This document shows positions 14,912-24,213 of a DNA stretch of 64,000 bases, piece after piece (positions within the stretch are counted from its first letter, which is position 1; each line of letters begins with the position of its first letter). The position numbers and the translations under genes are program-made. The DNA is from Amycolatopsis antarctica (lineage in GTDB: Bacteria > Actinomycetota > Actinomycetes > Mycobacteriales > Pseudonocardiaceae), in contig NZ_NKYE01000002.1 in the NCBI RefSeq assembly GCF_002262875.1, positions 372,001-436,000 on the forward strand, written 5' to 3'. The notes below the pieces were generated by a model. It ran no database searches. It was not told the DNA's origin and saw nothing but the letters and a program-made list of their open reading frames with translations.

Positions 14912-17900
14912 ATGTATCCCAAGTCGCACGACGGCCAGGTCCCGTCGCAGCCGTCCTTCCCCGCGCTGGAGAAGGAGACGCTGGCGTACTGGGAGAGCGA
15001 CCGCACGTTCGCCGGCACGGTGGAGGCCCGCGACCCCGGCGTCGACGGCTCGAACGAGTACGTGTTCTACGACGGCCCGCCCTTCGCCAACGGCCTGCCG
15101 CACTACGGGCACCTGCTCACCGGTTACGTGAAGGACATCGTCCCGCGCTACCAGACGATGAAGGGCAAGCGCGTCGAGCGCCGGTTCGGCTGGGACACCC
15201 ACGGCCTGCCCGCCGAACTTGAGGCGGAACGTCAGCTCGGGCTCACCGACAAGTCGCAGATCGACGAGATGGGCATCGCCGCCTTCAACGCCGCCTGCCG
15301 CGAGTCTGTGCTGCGCTACACCGGCGAGTGGCAGGAGTACGTCACCCGGCAGGCCCGGTGGGTCGACTTCGGCAACGACTACAAGACGCTCGACGTCACC
15401 TACATGGAGTCGGTGATCTGGGCGTTCAAGCAGTTGTGGGACTCCGGCCTCGTCTACGAGGGCTACCGGGTGCTGCCGTACTGCTGGCGGGACGAGACGC
15501 CGCTGTCCAACCACGAGCTGCGGATGGACGACGACGTCTACCAGAGCCGCCAGGACCCGGCCGTCACCGTCGGATATCGCTTGCACGGCAACGATTCCGA
15601 GCTCGACGGGACGCTGCTGCTGATCTGGACGACGACGCCGTGGACGCTGCCGTCGAACCTCGCCGTCGCGGTCGGCACCGGCATCGACTACGTCGTCGTC
15701 GAGTCCGGCGGGGAGCGTTACCTGCTCGCCGAGTCCCGCCTCACCTCGTACGCGAAGGAACTCGGCGAGGAACCGGCCGTGGTCGGCCGCCACACCGGTG
15801 CGGACCTGCTCGGCCTGCGCTACACGCCGCCGTTCCCATATTTCGTCGGCGCGGAGAACGCGCACCGCGTCCTGGCGGGTGACCACGTCACCACCGAGGA
15901 CGGCACCGGGCTGGTGCACATGGCGCCCGCGTACGGCGAGGAGGACAAGGTCGTCACCGACGCGGCGGGCATCGTGCCGGTCACCCCGGTGGACGCCAAG
16001 GGCCGCTTCACCGGAGAGGTGCCCGACTATGCGGGCCAGCAGGTGTTCGAGGCCAATCCGAACATCATCCGGGACCTGAAGAACGGCACCGGTTCCGCGT
16101 CCGCGCAGGGTGCCGTGTTGCTGCGGCACGAGACCTACGAGCACTCGTACCCGCACTGCTGGCGCTGCCGCAACCCGCTGATCTACCGGGCGGTGTCCTC
16201 GTGGTTCGTGGCGGTCACCGAGTTCAAGGACCGGATGGTCGAGCTCAACCAGCAGATCACCTGGTACCCGGAGCACGTCAAGGACGGCCAGTTCGGCAAG
16301 TGGCTGGAGAACGCCCGCGACTGGTCGATCTCGCGTAACCGCTACTGGGGCACGCCGATCCCGGTGTGGACCTCCGACGACCCGAACTACCCGCGCACCG
16401 ACGTCTACGGCTCGCTGGACGAGCTGGAGCGCGACTTCGGCGTCCGCCCGGACGACCTGCACCGGCCCTACATCGACGACCTGACCCGGCCGAACCCGGA
16501 CGACCCGACGGGCACCGCCACGATGCGCAGGGTGCCGGAGGTGCTCGACGTCTGGTTCGACTCCGGCTCGATGCCCTATGCCCAGGTGCACTACCCGTTC
16601 GAGAACGCCGACTGGTTCGAGCACCACTACCCGGGCGACTTCATCGTCGAGTACATCGGCCAGACCCGCGGCTGGTTCTACACGCTGCACGTGCTGGCCA
16701 CGGCGCTGTTCGACCGGCCCGCGTTCCGCAACTGCATCTCGCACGGCATCGTGCTCGGCTCCGACGGGCAGAAGATGTCCAAGTCGCTGCGCAACTACCC
16801 GGACGTCAACGAGGTGTTCGACCGCGACGGCTCGGACGCCATGCGCTGGTACCTGATGGCGAGCCCGATCCTGCGCGGCGGCAACCTGGTCGTCACCGAC
16901 AGGGGCATCCGCGATGCCGTCCGGCAGGCCGTGCTGCCGCTGTGGAACTCGTACTACTTCCTCGCCCTCTACGCCAACGCCGAAGGCACCGAGGGCAGCG
17001 TCCGGACCGACTCCCGGCACGTGCTGGACCGGTACGTGCTCGCCAAGACGCACCAGCTCGTCACTGATGTCGAGCACGCGCTGGACACCTACGACATCGC
17101 CGGTGCCTGCGGAACGGCCCGCGACTTCCTCGAGGTGCTGACCAACTGGTACGTCCGCCGGTCCCGGGACCGCTTCTGGTCCGGCGACCGTGAGGCCATC
17201 GACACCCTGCACACCGTGCTGGAGGTCGTCTGCCGGGTGCTGGCGCCGTTGCTGCCGCTGACCACCGAGGTCGTCTGGCGGGGGCTGACCGGTGGCCGCT
17301 CGGTGCATCTCGGGGACTGGCCGGGGCACGGGGAACTGCCCGCAGACCCGGCGCTGGTCACCGCGATGGACCGGGTACGCCAGGTCTGCTCCTCGGCGCT
17401 GTCGCTGCGCAAGGCGAGCAAACTGCGGGTGCGGCTGCCGCTGGCGAAACTGCTGGTGGCCGCCGACGACGCCGAAGCGCTGCGCGACTTCACCGGCATC
17501 GTCCGCGACGAGGTGAACGTCAAGTCGGTCGAGCTGAGCACCGACATCGCCGCGCACGGCGGGTTCGAGGTCGCGGTGAACGCCCGCGCCGCCGGCCCCC
17601 GGCTGGGCAGGGACGTGCAGAAGGTGATCAAGGCGGTGAAGGCGGGGGAGTGGTCGACGAGCGAGTCCGGTGCCGTGATCGCCGCCGGGATCGAACTCGC
17701 CGACGGTGAGTACGAACGGCGCCTCGTCGCGAAGGAGCCGGGCGCCGCGGCGGAACTGCCGGGCGGCTCGGGACTGGTGCTGCTCGACCAGGAGGTCACC
17801 CCGGAACTCGCCGCCGAGGGCGTGGCCCGCGACCTGGTACGCGTGGTGCAGCAGGCCCGCCGGGACGCCGGGCTGGATGTCGCCGACCGGATCGCACTGA

Positions 17901-18064
17901 CCGTGCAGGCACCCGAGGACGTGGTCGAGGCCGTCCGGGCGCACGAGGCGTTCGTCGCCGCCGAGACGCTGGCGACGTCGACCGGCTACGGGACCGTGGC
18001 CGGGGGGTCCGCCGGAACCGTCGGCGAGGGTGTGCCGGTGACCGTCGGCGTGACCCGGCGGTGA
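14912..18064 (+). CDS. ileS: Isoleucyl-tRNA synthetase
   Basis: 1050-aa class I synthetase charging tRNA-Ile. HIGH-type motif [17 protein letters not shown] (about 49-65), an editing CP1 domain with [24 protein letters not shown] motif [13 protein letters not shown] (about 618-630), then the anticodon domain. Length, the HYGH motif and overall pattern match the long, eukaryote-like IleRS type found in actinobacteria such as M. tuberculosis (associated with reduced mupirocin sensitivity), rather than the E. coli type with a C-terminal zinc module. ATG 14912 has GAGGAG upstream, which the T-box leader probably controls. Confidence 0.97.
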   Translation: MYPKSHDGQVPSQPSFPALEKETLAYWESDRTFAGTVEARDPGVDGSNEYVFYDGPPFANGLPHYGHLLTGYVKDIVPRYQTMKGKRVERRFGWDTHGLPAELEAERQLGLTDKSQIDEMGIAAFNAACRESVLRYTGEWQEYVTRQARWVDFGNDYKTLDVTYMESVIWAFKQLWDSGLVYEGYRVLPYCWRDETPLSNHELRMDDDVYQSRQDPAVTVGYRLHGNDSELDGTLLLIWTTTPWTLPSNLAVAVGTGIDYVVVESGGERYLLAESRLTSYAKELGEEPAVVGRHTGADLLGLRYTPPFPYFVGAENAHRVLAGDHVTTEDGTGLVHMAPAYGEEDKVVTDAAGIVPVTPVDAKGRFTGEVPDYAGQQVFEANPNIIRDLKNGTGSASAQGAVLLRHETYEHSYPHCWRCRNPLIYRAVSSWFVAVTEFKDRMVELNQQITWYPEHVKDGQFGKWLENARDWSISRNRYWGTPIPVWTSDDPNYPRTDVYGSLDELERDFGVRPDDLHRPYIDDLTRPNPDDPTGTATMRRVPEVLDVWFDSGSMPYAQVHYPFENADWFEHHYPGDFIVEYIGQTRGWFYTLHVLATALFDRPAFRNCISHGIVLGSDGQKMSKSLRNYPDVNEVFDRDGSDAMRWYLMASPILRGGNLVVTDRGIRDAVRQAVLPLWNSYYFLALYANAEGTEGSVRTDSRHVLDRYVLAKTHQLVTDVEHALDTYDIAGACGTARDFLEVLTNWYVRRSRDRFWSGDREAIDTLHTVLEVVCRVLAPLLPLTTEVVWRGLTGGRSVHLGDWPGHGELPADPALVTAMDRVRQVCSSALSLRKASKLRVRLPLAKLLVAADDAEALRDFTGIVRDEVNVKSVELSTDIAAHGGFEVAVNARAAGPRLGRDVQKVIKAVKAGEWSTSESGAVIAAGIELADGEYERRLVAKEPGAAAELPGGSGLVLLDQEVTPELAAEGVARDLVRVVQQARRDAGLDVADRIALTVQAPEDVVEAVRAHEAFVAAETLATSTGYGTVAGGSAGTVGEGVPVTVGVTRR

Positions 18065-18146
18065 GCACCCGCCCGGTGGGGTGAAGATGAAGCGATCCTC
18101 ACCCTCGCCTCATCGGGCGGCCACTCCGTACGCCGATACTGGGTTC

Positions 18147-18464
18147 ATGGCCGAATCGACACCGACCCGCTGGCCGCGGATCCTCGCGCTGGTCGCGGTG
18201 GCCGCGCTGCCGGTGGCCGCCGGTGTCGCGATGCTGGTCGCCACCGGGCCCGAACCACCGCGGCAACCCGCGCAGGTGACCGTCGGCGAACTGCGGCCGG
18301 GCGATCCGGTGAACTCCCCGACACAGAGTCCCGTCCCGTCGCCCACTCCGCCCGTTCCCTCCGAGCAGGCGACCCAGCTCCCGCCTCCACCGCCGGTGGA
18401 CGACGACGATGACGACGGCCCCGACGACGACGGCATCGACGGCCCGGATGACGACGACGGCTGA
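18147..18464 (+). CDS. Small membrane-anchored Pro/Asp-rich protein, partner of the adjacent histidine kinase
   Basis: 105 aa. One N-terminal hydrophobic segment (ILALVAVAALPVAAGVAMLVA, about 12-32) is followed by a Pro/Ser/Thr linker and a C-terminal tail made almost only of Asp, Gly and Pro. The tail should be outside the membrane. Its last 17 bp overlap the kinase gene start, so the two are co-translated. No family recognised. The acidic tail could bind divalent cations or basic peptides and feed the kinase, but nothing in the sequence proves this. Confidence 0.7.
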   Translation: MAESTPTRWPRILALVAVAALPVAAGVAMLVATGPEPPRQPAQVTVGELRPGDPVNSPTQSPVPSPTPPVPSEQATQLPPPPPVDDDDDDGPDDDGIDGPDDDDG

Positions 18465-19974
18465 GTCGACGGCGCCGGAACGGGGCCGCGGCACCAGGAT
18501 CCCCGCCCGGGTGCAGATCATGGGCTGGCTGGTGCTGGTGATGACGGGCGCGCTGGCCACCGTCGTGCTCCTGGTCGCCGAGTTCGAGTACTCGGCCGTC
18601 GACGACCGGGTGAACCGCTCGCTGGAACAGGACATCAGCGAGTTCCGGCGGGTCGCCGGCGAGGGCGGGGAACCCGGCCAGGCGGGCACTCCGACCGATC
18701 CGGCCCTGCTGTTCCGCGCCCATCTCCGCGGCCAGTACCCGGATCGCGCGGAGATCCTGCTCGGCGTCAGCGACGTCGCGGGCCGGCTCGGCACCGTCAA
18801 GCAGGCGGACGACTCCGTCGGCGGCATCGTGCTCGACGATCCGGCGCTGCGTTCCATCGTCGACGATCCGGCGGGCACCGGCACCCTGGCCACCACCGGC
18901 GGGGACATGCGCTGGCTGCGCATCGACGTCCTCCCGCCGCCGGGCGGCACGCCCGAGGGCGCCCGCTTCTGGTTCGTGGCCGGATACTTCCTGGACCAGG
19001 CGCACACCGACGTCGACGCCACCGTGCGCACGCTGGTCGGCATCAGCGCCATCGCCCTCGTGCTCGCCGCGGGCGTCTCGTGGCTGGTGGCGGGCCAGAT
19101 CCTCGCTCCGGTGCGCGATGTGCGCCGCGCCGCGGCCGAGCTCACCGAACACGACCTCACCACCCGGATCCCGGTGCACGGCCGGGACGACCTCGCCGCG
19201 CTGGCCGAGCAGTTCAACGCGATGCTCGACCGGCTGGAGAGCGCCTTCGCCACCCGCAGGCAGTTCCTCGACGACGCCGGGCACGAACTGCGCACCCCGA
19301 TCACCATCATCCGCGGCAATCTGGAGCTGATGGGCGACGACCCGGCGGAGCGCGCCGAGGTGGTGCGGCTGTGCACCGACGAGCTCGACCGGATGGCCCG
19401 CATCGTCGGCGACCTGCTGCTGCTGGCGAAGGCGGAACAACCCGACTTCCTGCGCCCCGGCTGGGTGTCGGTGCCGGAACTGACCAGCGACATCGACGCC
19501 AAGGTCCGGGCGATCGCACCCCGGCGCTGGGTGCTCGAACGGATCGGTGAGGGCGAGGCCTGGCTCGACGACCAGCGGGTCACCCAGGCCGTGCTGCAAC
19601 TCGCGCAGAACGCCGTCGCGCACACGGCCGACGACGCCGAGATCAGGGTCGGATCCTCGGTCTACCACGGGTCCGCGTCCTTCTGGGTCACCGACACCGG
19701 ACCCGGTGTCGCCGCGGAGGACGCGCCGTTGATCTTCGAGCGCTTCGCCCGCGGATCCACCACCGCGGACGGCAGCGCGGGCCGCGGTGGCGCCGGTCTG
19801 GGGCTGGCCATCGTCAAGGCCATCGCCGAGGCGCACCACGGCAACGCCAGGGTCATGTCCGACCCTGGGCAGGGCGCCACCTTCGGCATCGAACTGCCCG
19901 CCGCACCACGACACGACACCGTCCCGCACGAGACGGCACCACGACACGAGACCGGGGAGACCCACCGCGCATGA
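18448..19974 (+). CDS. Sensor histidine kinase (HAMP-HisKA-HATPase)
   Basis: 508 aa. Two membrane helices (about 22-45 and 195-215) enclose an extracytoplasmic sensor of ~150 residues. A HAMP domain follows (ILAPVRDVRRAAAELTEHDLTTRIPV), then HisKA with phospho-acceptor H279 in DDAGHELRTPITIIRG, and HATPase boxes N (QLAQNAVAHT), G1 (VTDTGPGV), F (IFERFARG) and G2 (GAGLGLAIVKAIAEAHHG). The start overlaps the small Asp-rich gene; the stop overlaps the response regulator (ATGA). Ligand unknown. Confidence 0.93.
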   Translation: MTTTAESTAPERGRGTRIPARVQIMGWLVLVMTGALATVVLLVAEFEYSAVDDRVNRSLEQDISEFRRVAGEGGEPGQAGTPTDPALLFRAHLRGQYPDRAEILLGVSDVAGRLGTVKQADDSVGGIVLDDPALRSIVDDPAGTGTLATTGGDMRWLRIDVLPPPGGTPEGARFWFVAGYFLDQAHTDVDATVRTLVGISAIALVLAAGVSWLVAGQILAPVRDVRRAAAELTEHDLTTRIPVHGRDDLAALAEQFNAMLDRLESAFATRRQFLDDAGHELRTPITIIRGNLELMGDDPAERAEVVRLCTDELDRMARIVGDLLLLAKAEQPDFLRPGWVSVPELTSDIDAKVRAIAPRRWVLERIGEGEAWLDDQRVTQAVLQLAQNAVAHTADDAEIRVGSSVYHGSASFWVTDTGPGVAAEDAPLIFERFARGSTTADGSAGRGGAGLGLAIVKAIAEAHHGNARVMSDPGQGATFGIELPAAPRHDTVPHETAPRHETGETHRA

Positions 19975-20630
19975 GCAGGATCCTGATCGCCGAGGACGAG
20001 CAGCGCATCGCCGCGTTCGTCGAGAAAGGCCTGCGGGCGAACGGGTTCACCACCACCGTCGTCGGTGACGGCGACGCCGCGCTGGCCACCGTGATCACCG
20101 GTGACTTCGAGCTGATGGTGCTCGACCTCGGCCTGCCGAGACGGGACGGATTCGCCGTACTGCAGGCGATGCGGGCCGCGCGGGTCTCGCTGCCGGTGAT
20201 CATCCTGACCGCACGGGACTCGGTGCACGACACGGTCGCCGGGCTGGAGGGCGGCGCGGACGACTACATGACCAAGCCGTTCCGCTTCGAGGAACTGCTC
20301 GCCCGGGTCCGCCTGCGGCTGAAGTCCACCGACCGCTCGCCGGAGGTCACCGTGCTGCGCAACGGGGAACTCTCACTCGACCTGCGCACCAGACGGGCCA
20401 GAACCAGCGAGTCCACAGTGGACTTGACGGCGCGGGAGTTCGCCCTGCTGGAGCTGTTCCTGAGACATCCGGGGCAGGTGCTCTCCCGCGAGCAGATCCT
20501 GTCGCACGTGTGGGGTTACGACTTCGATCCCGGATCCAACGTGGTCGACGTCTATGTCCGCACCCTGCGGCGCAAGATCGGACCGGACCGCATCGACACG
20601 GTTCGCGGGATGGGATACCGCCTGCCCTGA
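19971..20630 (+). CDS. OmpR-family response regulator
   Basis: 219 aa. Receiver domain with acidic pair ED near the N-terminus (ILIAEDEQRI), phospho-acceptor Asp in LMVLDLGLPRRDG (about residue 51), Thr in ILTARD and Lys in MTKPFRF; C-terminal winged helix with LTAREFALLELFLRHPGQVLSREQIL, YDFDPGSNVVDVYVRTLRRKIG and the closing VRGMGYRL. Coupled to the kinase by a 4-bp overlap. Two CCTCA repeats 11 bp apart upstream of the operon (18097-18112) are a possible, weak autoregulatory site. Confidence 0.95.
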   Translation: MSRILIAEDEQRIAAFVEKGLRANGFTTTVVGDGDAALATVITGDFELMVLDLGLPRRDGFAVLQAMRAARVSLPVIILTARDSVHDTVAGLEGGADDYMTKPFRFEELLARVRLRLKSTDRSPEVTVLRNGELSLDLRTRRARTSESTVDLTAREFALLELFLRHPGQVLSREQILSHVWGYDFDPGSNVVDVYVRTLRRKIGPDRIDTVRGMGYRLP

Positions 20631-20642
20631 GAGCGCGGGCGC

Positions 20643-21296
20643 CTACCAGTTCGCCGTCGAGGCGGGTGTGCGCAGCTCGGTGGGCAGGGCGATGCCCGCG
20701 GGCAGCAACCGGGGCAGCAGCGAGCGCTCGGTGGTCAGCGCCCGGAACGCCAGCGTGATCGTCACCTCGTGGTCCGGGGTGTGCACGGACCGGACCGGGT
20801 CGCCCGCCGCGACCGTTCCGGGGGTGATCACCCGCAGGTAGGTCCCCGGCCTGCGGGCCGCCATGAATGTCCGGACCCAGCGTGGGACACCGATCGCGGC
20901 CGCGAACGTGCGGCACGGGATCCGCGGCCCGGACACCTCCAGCACCAGTTCCCCGCCCACCTGCCAGCGCTGGCCGATCAGCGCGCCGGTGAGGTCCAGT
21001 CCGGCCGTGGTCAGGTTCTCGCCGAAGGTCCCCGGCCCCGGGGGCGGGTCCAGTTCCCCCGCCCAGTACCGCAGATCCTCCGCGGCATAGGCGTAGACGG
21101 CCTTGTCGTCGCCGCCGTGGAAGCGCAGATCGCAGACGGCATCGCCGGCGAGACCGCTGCCCCCGCTGCCCCTCGGTCCCGGGGCCGTCACGGCGATCCG
21201 GCCGGGCACCGGTCGTTTGGCGATGCCGGTGATCCCGGGACCGGTGTGCTCGCTCGGGGTCGCGGTCCCGACGTTGACCGACTCGATGGTGCCCAT
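20643..21296 (-). CDS. MOSC domain protein (YiiM-like)
   Basis: 217 aa. MOSC (molybdenum cofactor sulfurase C-terminal) domain: GLAGDAVCDLRFHGGDDKAVYAY, GTFGENLTTAGLDL and a conserved Cys in GPRIPCRTFAAAIG, followed by the YiiM-type 3-alpha region (about 150-217). Members such as YiiM and YcbX use Mo-cofactor for N-hydroxylated base reduction; this protein probably binds Mo-cofactor, substrate unknown. Convergent with the response regulator, 12 nt apart. ATG 21296 gives the canonical N-terminus MGTIESVNVG. Confidence 0.9.
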   Translation of the reverse strand: MGTIESVNVGTATPSEHTGPGITGIAKRPVPGRIAVTAPGPRGSGGSGLAGDAVCDLRFHGGDDKAVYAYAAEDLRYWAGELDPPPGPGTFGENLTTAGLDLTGALIGQRWQVGGELVLEVSGPRIPCRTFAAAIGVPRWVRTFMAARRPGTYLRVITPGTVAAGDPVRSVHTPDHEVTITLAFRALTTERSLLPRLLPAGIALPTELRTPASTANW

Positions 21297-21338
21297 CGCC
21301 CGACGCTAACCCACCGGCCACGCCCCGCCGGCGCCGCG

Positions 21339-21371
21339 CGCCGCCCGCACCGATCCCGGGCGCGGGCGGCG
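21339..21371. terminator. 10-bp hairpin downstream of the M28 peptidase gene
   Basis: CGCCGCCCGC (21339-21348) is the exact complement of GCGGGCGGCG (21362-21371). It lies 14 nt past the peptidase stop on the minus strand, fitting a terminator for that gene. Confidence 0.6.
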
Positions 21372-21385
21372 TCCGGCGAACCCGG

Positions 21386-22339
21386 TCAGCCCGCCAGCGT
21401 CCAGGCCGCGTGCGCGACAGCGTCGGTCATCTTGTCCAGCGACTCGACGTCGATGTTGTCCAGCGTGTCGCAGGCCTGGTGGTAGCACGGGTCGAAGGCC
21501 TCACCCGCCGTGCCGCCCCACAGTTCGGCCTGCGCCTCGGTCTTGACGTCCTCGGCGCCGGAGAACAGCCCGGCGGTCGGGATGCCGGCGTCGGCGAAGG
21601 CCGCGTGGTCGGACCGGCCGCCGATCGCGGTGTCCTCGGTCTGCACGCCCGCTCCGGCCAGGAACTCGTTCAGCGGCGCCTGCAGCTCCGCGGAGCCCTC
21701 CGGCTGGTCACTCGGGTCGTAGGCGAAGTAGCCGGCGTTGGGCGAACCGAGCATGTCGAAGTTCAGGTACCCGGTGATCTTGTCCCGTTCGGCCTGCGGC
21801 AGCGACTCCACGTACTCGGTGGAACCGACCAGGCCCAGTTCTTCGGCACCCCACCAGCCGAAGCGCAGCTTCTTCGCCGGCTGGAGCTGCTGCTCGGCGA
21901 CGGTCAGCGCCACCTCAAGCAGGGCGGCCGACCCGGTGCCGTTGTCGTTGATGGCCGGTCCGGCCTCGACGCCGTCGGAGTGGCCGCCGAGCATCAGCAC
22001 CTGGTTCGCGTCGCCCGCGGTCCAGTCGGCGATCAGGTTGTAGCCGGTCGCGCCCTGCACCTCGAACTCCTGCACGGACGTCTCGAACCCGGCCTCGTCG
22101 AGCGTGGCCTTGAGGAAGTCGATGGTGGCCTTCTGCCCGGGCTGGCCGTGCGCGCGGTTCCCGCCGTTGGCGGCGGCCACGTCGTTCAGCGCCGTGAGAT
22201 GTGCCTGCACGTCGGCGATCGGGATGTCCGGCGGAGCCGCGGTCGTCGCGGGGGCGGCCACGGCGACACCGCCGGCGAGCAGCGCGCTGGTGGCCAGCAA
22301 CGCCGGCAGACCACGGGTGAGGGTGCTGCGCAGGGACAT
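21386..22339 (-). CDS. Secreted M28-family aminopeptidase
   Basis: 317 aa. A Sec signal peptide (SLRSTLTRGLPALLATSALLAGG, cleavage near AVAAPA) precedes an M28 catalytic domain like Streptomyces griseus aminopeptidase. The zinc/catalytic motifs are all visible: GGHSDGVEAGPAINDNGTGS (His/Asp ligands), WWGAEELGLVGSTEYV (catalytic Glu pair) and GGRSDHAAFADAGIPTAG (last His ligand). An exported zinc aminopeptidase is expected. Start ATG 22339 is preferred over 22354 because the basic n-region then leads straight into the signal peptide. Confidence 0.92.
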   Translation of the reverse strand: MSLRSTLTRGLPALLATSALLAGGVAVAAPATTAAPPDIPIADVQAHLTALNDVAAANGGNRAHGQPGQKATIDFLKATLDEAGFETSVQEFEVQGATGYNLIADWTAGDANQVLMLGGHSDGVEAGPAINDNGTGSAALLEVALTVAEQQLQPAKKLRFGWWGAEELGLVGSTEYVESLPQAERDKITGYLNFDMLGSPNAGYFAYDPSDQPEGSAELQAPLNEFLAGAGVQTEDTAIGGRSDHAAFADAGIPTAGLFSGAEDVKTEAQAELWGGTAGEAFDPCYHQACDTLDNIDVESLDKMTDAVAHAAWTLAG

Positions 22340-22507
22340 GCGAACTCCTGTCACGGTCGCGTTCGGTTCCTTCGCAGGCTGCTGTACCGGACCCGGCCCG
22401 CACCAGGGTCTTTCGGATGTTCTGTCCGGATGGGGGTGGTGATGGTGAGTGGCCGAAGGGTCCTACGGAAGAATGACCCCGGCGGGCACGGCGAGGAAGG
22501 GGTGGCG

Positions 22508-23989
22508 ATGGAGAACCTCCCGGTCGTGCTGGGGGTCGGCGCGGGTGTGCTGCTGCTGGCCGTGCTGGCCGTTCGGGTGTCGATCAAGATCGGTCTGCCC
22601 TCGCTGCTGCTCTACCTCGGCATCGGTGTGCTCATCGGCGAGGCGGGCCTGGGCATCGAGTTCGACGACGCTTCGCTGACGAAGTCGCTGGGACTGGCGG
22701 CGCTGGTGATGATCCTCGCCGAGGGCGGGCTCACCACCCGCTGGTCGGCGGTGAAACCCTCGCTGGGGCCCGGAATCGCGATGTCCACGGTGGGCGTCGT
22801 GATCAGCATCGCGATCACCGGCGGTCTCCTGCACTGGCTGCTCGGCCTCGACTGGCGGATGGCCCTGCTGTGGGGCGCGGTGCTCGCGTCCACCGACGCG
22901 GCCGCGGTGTTCTCGGTGCTGCGGTCCGCCGGGGTGGGCAAGCGGCTGGTCGGCTCCCTGGAGCTCGAGTCCGGCATCAACGACGCACCCGCCTACATCG
23001 CGGTGGTCGTGCTCGCCACCGGCACGACGGTCGACTGGACTCTTCCGCTGCTGGTCGTCTACGAGCTCGGCGCCGGGCTGGTGGTCGGGCTGGCGCTGGG
23101 CTGGCTGGGCGCGCAGGCGCTGCGCAGGGCGGCCCTGCCGGCCACCGGCCTCTACCCGGTGGCCACGGTCGCGGTCTGCGTCCTCGCCTACTCCTCGGGG
23201 CAGCTCGCGCACGCCTCCGGCCTGCTCGCCACCTACGTGGCCGGGGTCGTCCTGGGCAACTCCCGGCTGCCGCACCGTTCCGACACGCTGTCCTTCGCCG
23301 AGGGGCTGGGCTGGCTCTCGCAGATCGGGCTGTTCGTGCTGCTGGGCCTGTTCGCCTCGCCGGGCCGTCTGCTCGACGCGGTGATCCCCGGCCTGGTGGC
23401 AGGCGCCGTGGTGCTGCTGGTGGCGCGGCCGGTGTCGGTCGCGCTGTCCTGCCTGCCGTTCCGATTACCCTGGCGGGACCAGGCGTTCCTGTCCTGGGCG
23501 GGATTACGCGGTGCCGTGCCGATCGTGCTCGCGATGATCCCGCTCGCCGAGGGTGTGCCGGGCGCACAGCAACTCGTCGACGCCGTCTTCGTGCTCGTCT
23601 TCGTGCTGACCCTGTTGCAGGGCACCACCCTGGCCTGGCTGGCGCGACTGCTCCGCCTGGACACCGCGGCCAGGGCCCAGGAGATCGAGGTGGACTCCGC
23701 CCCGCTGGACGAGCTGGGCGCCGAACTGCTGCAGGTGCGGATCCAGCAGGGATCGCGGTTGCACGGCGTCTACCTGTCCGAGCTCCGGCTGCCGGTCGGT
23801 GCCTCGGTGAGCCTGGTGGTGCGCAAGGGAGCCGGGTTCACCCCGCAGGCCACCAGCAGGCTGCAGGTGGGTGACCAGTTGCTGGTGGTGGCCACCGAAT
23901 CCGCACGGTCGGCGGCCGAACGACGGATCCGGGCCGTGGACCGCGCGGGCAGGCTCGCCCGGTGGCACGGCGAGTCGGGCGGCGGCTGA
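22508..23989 (+). CDS. Cation/proton antiporter (CPA1, CvrA-like) with TrkA-C domain
   Basis: 493 aa. About twelve membrane helices; the CPA core shows LIGEAGLGIEFDD, the helix ALLWGAVLASTDAAAVFSVLRS, LELESGINDAPAY with the conserved acidic transport residues, and GLRGAVPIVLAMIPL. A C-terminal TrkA-C (RCK-C) domain from about 405 (LLQVRIQQGSRLHGVYLSELRLPVGA) suggests nucleotide gating. This matches bacterial K+/H+ antiporters of the NhaP2/CvrA group. ATG 22508 has AGGAAGG upstream. Divergent from the M28 gene by about 170 nt. Confidence 0.92.
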   Translation: MENLPVVLGVGAGVLLLAVLAVRVSIKIGLPSLLLYLGIGVLIGEAGLGIEFDDASLTKSLGLAALVMILAEGGLTTRWSAVKPSLGPGIAMSTVGVVISIAITGGLLHWLLGLDWRMALLWGAVLASTDAAAVFSVLRSAGVGKRLVGSLELESGINDAPAYIAVVVLATGTTVDWTLPLLVVYELGAGLVVGLALGWLGAQALRRAALPATGLYPVATVAVCVLAYSSGQLAHASGLLATYVAGVVLGNSRLPHRSDTLSFAEGLGWLSQIGLFVLLGLFASPGRLLDAVIPGLVAGAVVLLVARPVSVALSCLPFRLPWRDQAFLSWAGLRGAVPIVLAMIPLAEGVPGAQQLVDAVFVLVFVLTLLQGTTLAWLARLLRLDTAARAQEIEVDSAPLDELGAELLQVRIQQGSRLHGVYLSELRLPVGASVSLVVRKGAGFTPQATSRLQVGDQLLVVATESARSAAERRIRAVDRAGRLARWHGESGGG

Positions 23990-24054
23990 GCTCCGCGCTC
24001 CCACGGGCTGGAACGGTTCGCCCCGGCTCCCGGTGATGGGCTAACGTTTCGGCA

Positions 24055-24177
24055 GGTCATGAGCGCCAGCGTCAAGCCCCGGCTCGCTGGCCGGCAACCC
24101 TCCTTCCGCGGTGGGGTGCCCCGGGTGAGGACCTGGCCCGTCGCGATCCCGCGGTGGGCAAGCGCGGACTCCGCCGG
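24055..24177 (+). promoter_or_regulatory. SAM-IV riboswitch
   Basis: The leader contains the SAM-IV core GTCATGAGCGCCAGCG, then CAAGCCCCGGCTCGCTGG, CCGGCAACCCTCC and GCGGTGGGGTGCCCCGGGTGA, followed by the distal GGGCAAGCGCGGACTCCGCC hairpin. P1 is GGTC (24055-24058) with GACC (24130-24133). It matches the mycobacterial SAM-IV consensus almost base for base. A -10 TAACGT at 24042-24047 places the transcript start near the first helix. It should lower expression of the class V aminotransferase gene 37 nt downstream when S-adenosylmethionine is plentiful. Confidence 0.92.
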
Positions 24178-24213
24178 TCGTCACCCGGGGTCCCGGACCG
24201 CCGAGGAGACGCC

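Noticed and set aside
14657..17944. A 1095-codon open frame on the strand opposite ileS
   Set aside because: It is the antisense shadow of a high-GC gene: Val/Arg/His/Gly-rich with no recognisable domain, while the plus strand has full IleRS motifs.
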